Source: JAGVSR01 sp963778225
Lineage (GTDB): Bacteria > Pseudomonadota > Alphaproteobacteria > Rhizobiales > Hyphomicrobiaceae
Length of the DNA stretch: 64,000 nt
Direction of reading: 5' to 3'
NCBI GenBank assembly: GCA_963778225.1
Contig: CAVZTR010000007.1
Coordinates: forward strand, 51,107-115,106
In this document: in pieces, positions 10,301 through 16,707 of the stretch
Position numbering within the stretch: position 1 is the first letter of the stretch
Layout: every line of letters starts with the position of its first letter
The notes under the pieces: generated by a model
Database searches by the model: none
What the model saw: only the letters and a program-made list of their open reading frames with translations
Told to the model about the DNA's origin: nothing
Position numbers and translations under genes: made by a program

Positions 10301-10820
10301 CTTCGCGCAGGTGTTCCAGATCCTTCGCCGGAAGCACGGCGCTGTCGGAGACGAGCTTCGTCGTCAGGCGTGTCAGGCCACTCTCGCCGGGGGTGTCGGG
10401 ATCATAGGATTTTTCGAGCGAATGAACGAGCCGGCGCAGGAAATAGTCGGCGTAATTGGAGATGTCCGGCGTCATCTGCGCGTAGCCGAAGTAGGCTGCG
10501 CCCGTTCGGTGGGACGACGTGCGCAGCGCGCGCAGGAGATGCGTCTTGCCGGCGCCAGACTGTCCATGGAACAGCAGAATGCGGGCCTGATTGGCGCCAC
10601 CCTTGCCCGACGCGACAGACCGCAGAGTTTCGGCGAATTTCAATCGCGCCTTCGAGTGGACCTCGCCCACGTCGACAGGGTCTGCGCGCCAAATATCGTC
10701 TTCCCACGTGATCGAATGCTCGAAGGCATGGGCCAACTCATCGGCAGCCCAATCTCTCGGCTCTTCGTTCACGGTGCTTTTCGCGATCAAACCCATACGA
10801 CCCATACCCTCAGCGCTCAT
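7395..10820 (-). CDS. Fused AAA+/HerA-type double ATPase
   Basis: A 1141-residue protein with two P-loop ATPase domains. The N-terminal one has Walker A GQSGAGKT at residues 86-93, Walker B-like ALVFAIDQVEDL near 272-283 and ISCLDD near 314, resembling AAA+/STAND-like DNA-linked ATPases. Residues about 420-640 form a middle region without a recognised family. A Pro/Ser/Ala linker (640-700) leads to a HerA/FtsK-like domain (DUF87 type) with Walker A GGSGSGKT at 743-750, Walker B VVMFDEADLY and the sensor segment LATQSPGDLDY. HerA-like proteins are hexameric DNA translocases; here one is covalently joined to a second ATPase. The partner gene upstream ends 16 bases before this start. ATG at 10796, preceded by GAGGG, is an alternative start. 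The substrate and biological role are unknown. Confidence 0.85.
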   Translation of the reverse strand: MSAEGMGRMGLIAKSTVNEEPRDWAADELAHAFEHSITWEDDIWRADPVDVGEVHSKARLKFAETLRSVASGKGGANQARILLFHGQSGAGKTHLLRALRTSSHRTGAAYFGYAQMTPDISNYADYFLRRLVHSLEKSYDPDTPGESGLTRLTTKLVSDSAVLPAKDLEHLREAALDEEELARLVLKLADDIVAAPKLANEDLDINIVRALLYMERRDPRIDQRIRQYLNGRQLTPLAHQAVAALDPNTGEDRAFEIITSLGKLIWTVEKSALVFAIDQVEDLRFFDDAEERFQKAVRDLIQIANRLTNAIVIISCLDDFYGQVRGALPQSYLDRIEKSGPVALLESRTPEEARLIIARRLQHEAEAKAAGLAYPDPTQFFGPQFFEEFGGLSTRRLLEHAQSRLREKVSGEPEDREEEAGGSWASTLASVLGNIFGDGDTSTRSATGSALDYREMWERFQNASEAEIPSDDQELLDILTAGLQLAKDEWAGDIVLATNRLVLSDDVPAIDLVIRHKKTGHAAEARVFLCNRKTQGGGLKRQLDKVLSSMAGKACFMLRASDFPPNGKNQTAQAMRKFRESGGRQIIVPIPEWERIMTVREFHAHYRQDPGFTTWFEDARLLSNIMVVIQLLRLDLLGRSIPRTPKSDEAKSVASVAAPATDIASPPQSVMEATPATPGGWTAGWADGEPETLPANDDELPLSVILDENGSAGSILAGRESGGRAKPITLNKDVLKRHAAVLGGSGSGKTTLALCLIEQLLLQGIPAVLLDRKGDLCSYANPDVWRANDDEFSERRGDREKLADAIDVAVYTPGRASGRPISITLLPNGINELPEHEQQLLANLSSAALGEMLHLKNSATHQKQSGTLSVALRILGSRYSREVTLADLIALLEDEDPELTDLTQRMDPSGKIRRDLVAQLDSLRHRNSALFEGGGESLRMESLLGLGPYARDGRTRLSIIYTGFLGDNENILFWVSQFLSEALRFCQRNPNEELQAVVMFDEADLYIPANAKPATAEPLQSLLKRARSAGLGLMLATQSPGDLDYKSRDQITSWFIGRVREDTALRKLKAAFQSESGLDPAAVLPHQTVGEFHLVQEGHVRSMKAQRSLIEAEQVPFDRIEQLAHETKGQDEKQLKLFDVR

Positions 10821-10836
10821 TCATGGACAGAAGCGC

Positions 10837-11979
10837 TCATTCCTCAATGCGGACGTAATGCCAGACGGTATTGCGGTCAGGCGTTGCCGACCGCTCGATA
10901 TCGTCGCGCAAATCTTTGCTTCTCAAGTCTGCGTTTGCGAGCGCCAGCGCCCCGCGCCGATGCGCTTCGATGAGCATGCTCTTGAACTCGATCTCGGAGA
11001 GAGCCCAAATCTCGTGCTCGACGCGAATCGCATCCCAGACCCTCGATATAAACGCTTTTGCCGGCCAACCGTGCGCAGACTTTGCAGCCGCGCGTTTGAC
11101 GGCGGCCGAGAAATCCTCCAGGCCCGGACGCGGGGGCGGTCCGTTGGCTGGCTTGCGGTCGTTGGCGACCCGATCGACGAGACGCGGCGGCTGGATAGAC
11201 TGCGCCGATGCGGGCCTTGTCGCGCGATTTTCGGCTTTCGGCTGCGCGTCGATCAATTGCGTCATCATGCGGCGCAGAAGCGTCAGGCGCACAATGTCGG
11301 GATCGGTTTGCGCCGCACCGATGGCATCAGCAGCAAGTTGCGCGATGAGCTTTGCGTCTGTTGCAAATTCGCGTGGCGAGGCGGCAAGCTGTCCAGCGAG
11401 CGTGCGGGCAGCTTTCGACGGCAGACCGGCGCCTTTGGCAAAGCCTGCCTTGATCTTGTTGCCGAAGGCGCGCTCGAGCGCGACCAGCGCCAATTGCGCG
11501 CGCAGCTTGGCGTCGGGAATGTTTTTCTTTCCTTTGAGACCATAGGTGGTCTGCAGGATTGCAGTGCGCAGTCCTTCCGGGCGCGCGAGCGACTTCTTGC
11601 GCGACGCCTGTTCGCGGCCGAGGCCAAGCGCCTTGGCGACGAGCGCAGTGTCACGGACCTGATCCCAGCCCGCCAGCGGCAATGATCCGGCTTCGATAAA
11701 GCTGCCTGCCACCTCCGTGCCCGCCGCGGTTGCCGAAAGCCGGCCGCGAGTCTCGATGGCAAATCCCCGCTGGGTCAGGGCCGCAACGCCAGCATCGACA
11801 GCGGCGCGCACTTCGGCGGGTGAGAGTTTGTGTTGCAGGAGTGCGCCGGCATCGCGCGCCAGGTCACTGCGCGTGGCTCCGCCTTCGCACGCGATGCGCG
11901 CGAGGAGCAACGTCTCTACAGGTCCGACAACGGCGTCGCGGGCGGAATCAATCACCGCCTCGCCGGCACGTGCAGGCAT
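10837..11979 (-). CDS. Uncharacterised partner of HerA-like ATPase, winged-helix-like ends
   Basis: A 380-residue soluble protein with no recognised catalytic motif. The N-terminal 90 residues (VETLLLARIA, then ATRSDLARDAG, then an Arg-Gly-Arg wing) read as a winged helix-turn-helix. The middle is Ala/Lys-rich and helical, followed by a Pro-rich linker. The last 75 residues (AFISRVWDAIR, then FKSMLIEAHRRGALALANADL, ending HYVRIE) look like a second winged helix. ATG at 11979 is chosen because AGGGAGG lies eight to nine bases upstream; the longer frame to 12213 adds a biased, unlikely leader. It is the first gene of a two-gene operon with the double ATPase, so it is probably a DNA-binding or adaptor subunit. 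That role is inference. Confidence 0.75.
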   Translation of the reverse strand: MPARAGEAVIDSARDAVVGPVETLLLARIACEGGATRSDLARDAGALLQHKLSPAEVRAAVDAGVAALTQRGFAIETRGRLSATAAGTEVAGSFIEAGSLPLAGWDQVRDTALVAKALGLGREQASRKKSLARPEGLRTAILQTTYGLKGKKNIPDAKLRAQLALVALERAFGNKIKAGFAKGAGLPSKAARTLAGQLAASPREFATDAKLIAQLAADAIGAAQTDPDIVRLTLLRRMMTQLIDAQPKAENRATRPASAQSIQPPRLVDRVANDRKPANGPPPRPGLEDFSAAVKRAAAKSAHGWPAKAFISRVWDAIRVEHEIWALSEIEFKSMLIEAHRRGALALANADLRSKDLRDDIERSATPDRNTVWHYVRIEE

Positions 11980-12397
11980 GGGTTGGGCCTCCCTCATGCT
12001 GTCTGTCCGGACGCGCGAATCACCGGCCATTGGTCGGAAACTCTGCGAGAGAAATGAAGCGGTTGGAAGGGGCGGGGGCCGCTCACGGTCGCTGGACCTA
12101 CGGACCTGAGTCCCTCCGGACACGGTTTCGGGCTCAAGTTGCAGATAAATCATGGAAAATTGATCGACCGCGATCTGAAGTTTGCCCCGGCAGCGCCAAA
12201 TTCGGGACACCATCGCGAGGCTAAAATTGCTTCCGGTGTCGAGGGCAAGGTCGCGCCAAAACGTGCGGAACGAAGACAGAAGCCGTCGTCAGGTTTTCGG
12301 CTCCGGCTTCGGGCTCTGTTTACCATTAACGGGCAGTTAACGGGTCTCTGCGATGGTTAGACGGTGTACCGCGCGTCAATTGGCGGGAGTTAGGATC
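11980..12397. other. Intergenic region between divergent genes
   Basis: About 418 bases between the divergent HerA-operon partner gene and the CAP-domain lipoprotein gene. It must hold both promoters. Open frames run through it on both strands but have biased composition and no ribosome sites. AGGGAGG at 11988-11994 (minus-strand sense) is the ribosome site of the minus-strand gene, and GGGAG near 12385 serves the plus-strand gene. Confidence 0.5.
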
Positions 12398-13048
12398 ATG
12401 TTACGCGTCACGATCGCGGCCGTTGCCGCCATCGGTCTAACGGCCTGCAGCCTCAACAGCGGGTCGATATCGTCTGGCTTTGCCGAGGATCAAACCGCAG
12501 CCGTCTCCAAGCGACCCACGCCGAGCGTTGCGCTTGGTGGTGAACCTGCAGCAAACCGGCCGACGCAGGTTGCGCGTCTCGACGATAAAGCCCCGCGCGG
12601 GACTTATGAGAACGCCACCAAAGGCATGCTCTCCGACCGGGACTATTCGACGACGGCGCTGGACCCGGAGAAGGCGCGCGATATCATCAATCAGTATCGC
12701 CGTGACAAGAAATTGAAGCCGCTGAAGCTCAACGCGGAGCTGACGGAAGCGGCGAAAGCGCACTCGCGGGATCTGTCCAAGTGGGATCGCATTTCACACT
12801 ATGGTTCGGATGGGTCCAACCCCTGGGATCGCGTGAAGCGTACCGGCTATAAGGCTCGGCTCGCGGCCGAAAATGTCGGTACGGGGCAGATCGATTTTCA
12901 GGAAGTGATGCGCGGTTGGAAGGCCAGCCCAGGCCACAACAAGAACCTGCTGTTGGCCGATGCATCGGAGATGGGGCTGGCGCTGGTGCAGGATCCCAAA
13001 ACGGAATTCAAATCGTTCTGGACGCTGGTCGTCGCGTCACCGATGTGA
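12398..13048 (+). CDS. CAP/SCP-domain lipoprotein
   Basis: A 216-residue exported protein. The start at 12398 has GGGAG upstream and gives a short lipoprotein signal peptide, MLRVTIAAVAAIGLTACS, with lipobox LTAC. After a 90-residue linker, the C-terminal domain shows the CAP/SCP-PR1 (COG2340) pattern: an alpha-helix with NQYRRDKKLKPLKLN, AKAHSRDLSKW, a histidine in SHYGSDG, RLAAENVGTG and WKASPGHNKNLL. Bacterial CAP proteins are secreted or surface-attached and their function is mostly unknown. It is transcribed away from the HerA-like operon and converges on the flippase gene seven bases later. Confidence 0.88.
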   Translation: MLRVTIAAVAAIGLTACSLNSGSISSGFAEDQTAAVSKRPTPSVALGGEPAANRPTQVARLDDKAPRGTYENATKGMLSDRDYSTTALDPEKARDIINQYRRDKKLKPLKLNAELTEAAKAHSRDLSKWDRISHYGSDGSNPWDRVKRTGYKARLAAENVGTGQIDFQEVMRGWKASPGHNKNLLLADASEMGLALVQDPKTEFKSFWTLVVASPM

Positions 13049-13054
13049 TGCGCT

Positions 13055-14428
13055 CTAGACGAGCGGGTCAGGTTTCGGCGTAAACACGTTCGTGGGCAGG
13101 TTGCGCCAAATCGCGATCTCAATTTCCAGCCTGCGGCGGGCGACGATGTAATTCATCAGCGCAGCGGTGGCGAGCGATATGGACGTGGCGACCGCCGCTC
13201 CATTGAGCCCGAACGGCGGAACGAGCGCGAAGTTGAGCGCCACATTCAAGAGCGCTGACACGATCAGCACGGCGGCGCAGACCTGATGCTCGCCTAGCAT
13301 CGACAGCAGCACTTCCGCCGGTCCGAACGAGGAGCGGAAGAGGAAGCCGACGACCAAGATAAACATGACCGGATAGCCCGCCTGGAATTGCGGCCCGAAG
13401 AGCCAGAGCAGCGGCTTTCCCAGCGCGAGGATGACGAGCGCGCCGGCGAGCGACGGCCAGAATGTCCAATTCACCGCGTCGCGCACGAAGGCGCGCAGCT
13501 GTTGCGTGTCGCCGCGCGCGTTGAGAGCCGCGAAGCGATTGGCGACGGCGCTGCCGACCGCATAATGCACGAACATGATGAGGCTCATGGTCTTTGCGGA
13601 GGCAAAGTAGATCGCGACGTCGGTCGGCGTCATGTACTTCGAGACGACGAGAATGTCGGTGTTCTGCAGCATCAACTCGGCGGCGGCGACGACGACCAGC
13701 GGCACGGAGACGGCGAACCAGCCGCGAAAATCGTAGGTGCGCGGGCCGACTGAGATGACGGCGTCGAGTTTCCGGTTCAGCATCAGCGTCTGGATGATGG
13801 CAGCGCCCCAGGTGGCGACGATCGCGGCGCCGACGGCGGTGGTGGCCGTCATCGGGAGTTCCGCCAGCCAAGCGGCAGTCATGGAGACCAGAACGAGAGC
13901 CGGACGCAGCACGTACGGCGGCAGGAGGCCAATCCAGATCCATGCTTGGCCGCGTCCGATGCCGTCCTGCACCTCCGTCAGCGCGAACAGCGGGACGCAT
14001 ATGAGTGCAAGATAGGCGGGAAGCACGTAGGCATGAGTGAGGTGATCGCCGAAGAGATAAAGTCCAGCCATGCCGGTGGCGGCGAGTAGGGTGCCGGCAC
14101 CCAGCGCGAAGAGGCGACCGCCGCGCGCCAAGGCACGATAGCGGTCGAGGTGACCGTGTTCTTTGTATTCGGGAAGCAGGCGCATCATGGCGGCGTTGAG
14201 GCCAAGGTGCGTGATGCCGCCGAGAACGAGGACCCAGGTCCAGACGAAGACGTAAATGCCGTAGTCGTGGCTCCCGATCCAGCGGGCCATGACGACCTGG
14301 GTGAGATAGAGCAGGGCGGCGCTGGCGACACGCAGCCCGAAAGCTGCCGCGGCGTCGCGTTGTGTGCGGGCGCGATCGCTGTGCCCGCTGGCGAACTCCG
14401 AGAGCACTATCCGGGCTTTTGCGATCAC
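13055..14428 (-). CDS. Polysaccharide flippase-like membrane protein (MOP superfamily)
   Basis: A 457-residue protein with about 12-14 hydrophobic segments. The N-terminal pattern (AFGLRVASAALLYLTQVVMARWIG, split here as AFGLRVASAALLY and VVMARWIGSHDYGIYV) is the typical beginning of Wzx/RfbX and MurJ-like flippases of the MOP superfamily. A gap of charged residues near 85-100 and repeated six-helix halves fit that fold. Such proteins move lipid-linked sugars across the inner membrane for capsule, O-antigen or exopolysaccharide. No glycosyltransferase genes are adjacent, so it stands alone. Substrate cannot be inferred. The gene converges on the CAP lipoprotein gene with only six bases between the stops. 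Confidence 0.85.
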   Translation of the reverse strand: MIAKARIVLSEFASGHSDRARTQRDAAAAFGLRVASAALLYLTQVVMARWIGSHDYGIYVFVWTWVLVLGGITHLGLNAAMMRLLPEYKEHGHLDRYRALARGGRLFALGAGTLLAATGMAGLYLFGDHLTHAYVLPAYLALICVPLFALTEVQDGIGRGQAWIWIGLLPPYVLRPALVLVSMTAAWLAELPMTATTAVGAAIVATWGAAIIQTLMLNRKLDAVISVGPRTYDFRGWFAVSVPLVVVAAAELMLQNTDILVVSKYMTPTDVAIYFASAKTMSLIMFVHYAVGSAVANRFAALNARGDTQQLRAFVRDAVNWTFWPSLAGALVILALGKPLLWLFGPQFQAGYPVMFILVVGFLFRSSFGPAEVLLSMLGEHQVCAAVLIVSALLNVALNFALVPPFGLNGAAVATSISLATAALMNYIVARRRLEIEIAIWRNLPTNVFTPKPDPLV

Positions 14429-14547
14429 AGCGGCGGTCCGGGTTGGAGGCGGTGCGGGCGCTCTTGCCCGGCGGCTCGCGGCTAAGGAGCGAAAGCCCGC
14501 CGATCCATGACTAGCGGAGCCGGCCTAGGATCGGATTAAGGGATTAG

Positions 14548-14781
14548 TTAAAAGGCTTCGGCTTGCTCGATGCGTTGGACAGCCCGCTGCCGGACGATTT
14601 CGGCGACGCCCGCCCAGGCCCAGGAACGGCCGGTGTCCCCATGCTGGCTGTGGTACGTGGCGAAGAAGTCGGCCACATCGGCGGCGAGCCAGCCGTGGCG
14701 ACCCTCTAGGACGGCGGCCATAAACTCAACGTCACGTGGGGTTGGGGTGGGATCCTCTTCAGGGCGCCATCCGGTCATCAT
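14548..14781 (-). CDS. Small acidic hypothetical protein
   Basis: A 77-residue protein rich in Trp, Ala and acidic residues (RPEEDPTPTPRDVEFMAAVL, then HGWLAADVADFFATYH, ending VRQRAVQRIEQAEAF). There is no signal peptide or membrane helix. The codon pattern matches neighbours and the frame is clean, but the ribosome site is weak. The start could be either of two tandem ATG codons at 14781 and 14778. I do not recognise a family. It lies alone between the flippase and the D,D-carboxypeptidase genes, on the same strand. Confidence 0.55.
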   Translation of the reverse strand: MMTGWRPEEDPTPTPRDVEFMAAVLEGRHGWLAADVADFFATYHSQHGDTGRSWAWAGVAEIVRQRAVQRIEQAEAF

Positions 14782-14907
14782 GCGGGCAGTCTTTCTTGGC
14801 TGTTTCCTTTGTGTTGGGGGACGGAGAGCAAGAAAAAAGCCAAATCAAATGGCTCTGCGCACGGGCAGACCCCTCAAGGTAAATCTCTTATTCAATCAAG
14901 GGGTTCT

Positions 14908-16053
14908 TCAGGGTGCTGCGGATGCGGATCCGGGCAAGGAAGGTGATTTCTTGACCGGTGCCGACGCTTCCGGTGTGCCAGCCGCGGACGGCTTTTTTGC
15001 CGCCGGTGTCCCAGATGGAGGATTGCCGACCTCTGCGCCGGGATTGGCGCCCCCCAGCGCGCTCTTCTCTGCGGCTGACTTCTTGGCCTTTTCGCGCTTG
15101 GCCTTGGCGGCCTTGATGCGCTCGCGGCGGGCTTCGACGGCGGGGTTGCGCTTGCCGTTGCCGCAATCCCACGACTGGATCGTGGAGCGGACGCTGATCG
15201 GCCCACGGGCGTCGGGCGGCACGGGCAGATTGTCGATCGTCGCCTGATTGAAGATCTGCTTCCAGCCGAGTTGCTGGAAGCCATGCTCGAGCAGGCTCGC
15301 GGCCCGGATGTTACGCTCGCCGCCGGAGGGCTCGCCCAGGACCACCGCCATCAGCCGACGGCCGTCGCGAGTGGCGCTGGCGACCACGTTGAAGCCACTG
15401 TCGCAAATGAAGCCGGTTTTCAGGCCATCGGCGCCTTCGAACGTCTTGAGAAGACCGTTGTGGGAGGACAGGCGGATTTTTCCGATCCGCATCTGCGTCA
15501 TCGCCCAGTACGGCGAATACTCGGGAAACTCGGCGGATACGGCGCGGGCGAGTTTCGCCAGATCTCGGGCAGTTGTGACCTGACCGAAAGCCGGCAGCCC
15601 GTTGGCGTTGGAAAACTGCGTTCTGGTCATGCCAAGTTCGCGCGCGGTCGCGTTCATGTCGGCGACGAACTGGAGTTCGGAGCCGGAGATCTTCTCAGCC
15701 AGCATGACGGCCACGTCGTTGGCGGATTTCACGATGAGCGCCTGAAGGGCCAACTCAACCGTGAGTTCGCCGCCGATCGGGAGGCCGATTTTTGACGGAG
15801 GCTGCTGGTTGGCGAGTTGTGTGCAGATGACCTTGTCATCAAGGCGGATCTTGCCCGCTTTGATGGCCTTGAAGGCCATGTAGGCGGTCATGATCTTAGT
15901 CAGCGACGCGGGGTGCCACTGGTCGTCCATTTCCTCGGCATAGAGGATCTTGCCGTCAGAGGCATCGAACAGGAGCGCGGGGCCGGCAGCGGCGGGGCCC
16001 GCGACAGCGAGCGTCGCGAGCAGAATGGCAGCCAGAGTGGTCGATACGCGCAT
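14908..16053 (-). CDS. D-alanyl-D-alanine carboxypeptidase (peptidase S11)
   Basis: A 381-residue exported low-molecular-mass PBP. The start at 16053 follows GGAGG and opens with a signal peptide MRVSTTLAAILLATLAVAG. The active-site serine motif SLTK follows HPA, the second motif is SAN in VKSANDVAVMLAE, and the third is KTG in GADGLKTGF. The domain order and length to about residue 290 are those of DacC/DacF-type enzymes. The usual C-terminal beta-sandwich is replaced by a Lys/Ala/Pro-rich tail, suggesting a different way of sitting at the peptidoglycan. It trims the terminal D-Ala from muropeptides in the periplasm. It lies just downstream of tRNA-Leu on the same strand. Confidence 0.93.
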   Translation of the reverse strand: MRVSTTLAAILLATLAVAGPAAAGPALLFDASDGKILYAEEMDDQWHPASLTKIMTAYMAFKAIKAGKIRLDDKVICTQLANQQPPSKIGLPIGGELTVELALQALIVKSANDVAVMLAEKISGSELQFVADMNATARELGMTRTQFSNANGLPAFGQVTTARDLAKLARAVSAEFPEYSPYWAMTQMRIGKIRLSSHNGLLKTFEGADGLKTGFICDSGFNVVASATRDGRRLMAVVLGEPSGGERNIRAASLLEHGFQQLGWKQIFNQATIDNLPVPPDARGPISVRSTIQSWDCGNGKRNPAVEARRERIKAAKAKREKAKKSAAEKSALGGANPGAEVGNPPSGTPAAKKPSAAGTPEASAPVKKSPSLPGSASAAP

Positions 16054-16180
16054 CAGGGCCTCCGCGGAAACCTCCGGTACCACAATCCGGGAAAGCACCG
16101 CAACGTGAGGGGTTGTCCGGAGTGGAACGAGGCGGAAAGCTGTCGCGATCGGGCCGCAGGTCTGTTGCGCCGGGAGTGTG

Positions 16181-16266
16181 TGGTGCCTCAGGAGGGACTC
16201 GAACCCCCACATCCTTGCAGATAGCAGATTTTGAGTTTGCCGCGTCTACCGTTCCGCCACTGAGGC
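16181..16266 (-). tRNA. tRNA-Leu (CAA)
   Basis: A full cloverleaf can be folded. The acceptor stem is GCCTCAG with CTGAGGC plus encoded CCA, the D arm has GCG/CGC, the T arm has loop TTCGAGT, and the variable arm is long, as in class II tRNAs. The anticodon loop CTCAAAA gives anticodon CAA. The anticodon stem GCAAA/TCTGC has one A-C mismatch at pair 30-40, where GCAGA would pair fully; this is unusual but may be tolerated. Confidence 0.93.
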
Positions 16267-16342
16267 TTTTCGCTGGCCCCGTTCGGGCTTGCGAGCGGCG
16301 CACTTAACCGCACAGGGTTGTGACCGTCAACGACGGCCAGGA

Positions 16343-16693
16343 TTATTTCCAGCTGAAGGTTGTGCGGCCGGACCAGTGGACGTGCTCGATGATCGCGATG
16401 CGGGCGCCGACTTCGGGGTGGGTCGTCTTCATGGCCATGACGTGGGCGTGGCGCCCATCATCCAGCTTCACGTCGACGTTGAGGCCGTTCTGAATGGCCT
16501 GCGTTGAGCCGCCCTGGATGGGCAGCACGCTTTCCACGACGCCGGCCACTTCGCGCTTCTCGACATGGGCATCAAGATTCGTGAACCAGGCCAGCGCCGC
16601 CACGACGACGAGGCCGCCGACGGCATAAGCGCCGCGCTTGATCCACTGCTTGCGGACTTCGCGCTCGAACTTGAGGCGGGTTTCTTCGCGCAT
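16343..16693 (-). CDS. Small membrane protein with periplasmic or cytosolic beta domain
   Basis: A 116-residue protein. ATG at 16693 has GAGGAAAG upstream and overlaps no other gene; a GTG at 16711 would overlap the ecm stop. It begins with a charged cytosolic segment (MREETRLKFEREVRKQWIKR), has one membrane helix at about residues 21-40 (VGGLVVVAALAWF) and ends in a beta-rich domain with VDVKLDDGRHAHV and HVHWSGRTTFSW. It follows ecm by 14 bases on the same strand and is probably in one transcript with it. No family is recognised. A function linked to ethylmalonyl-CoA mutase is only suggested by position. Confidence 0.7.
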   Translation of the reverse strand: MREETRLKFEREVRKQWIKRGAYAVGGLVVVAALAWFTNLDAHVEKREVAGVVESVLPIQGGSTQAIQNGLNVDVKLDDGRHAHVMAMKTTHPEVGARIAIIEHVHWSGRTTFSWK

Positions 16694-16707
16694 ACTTCGT
16701 GCTTTCC

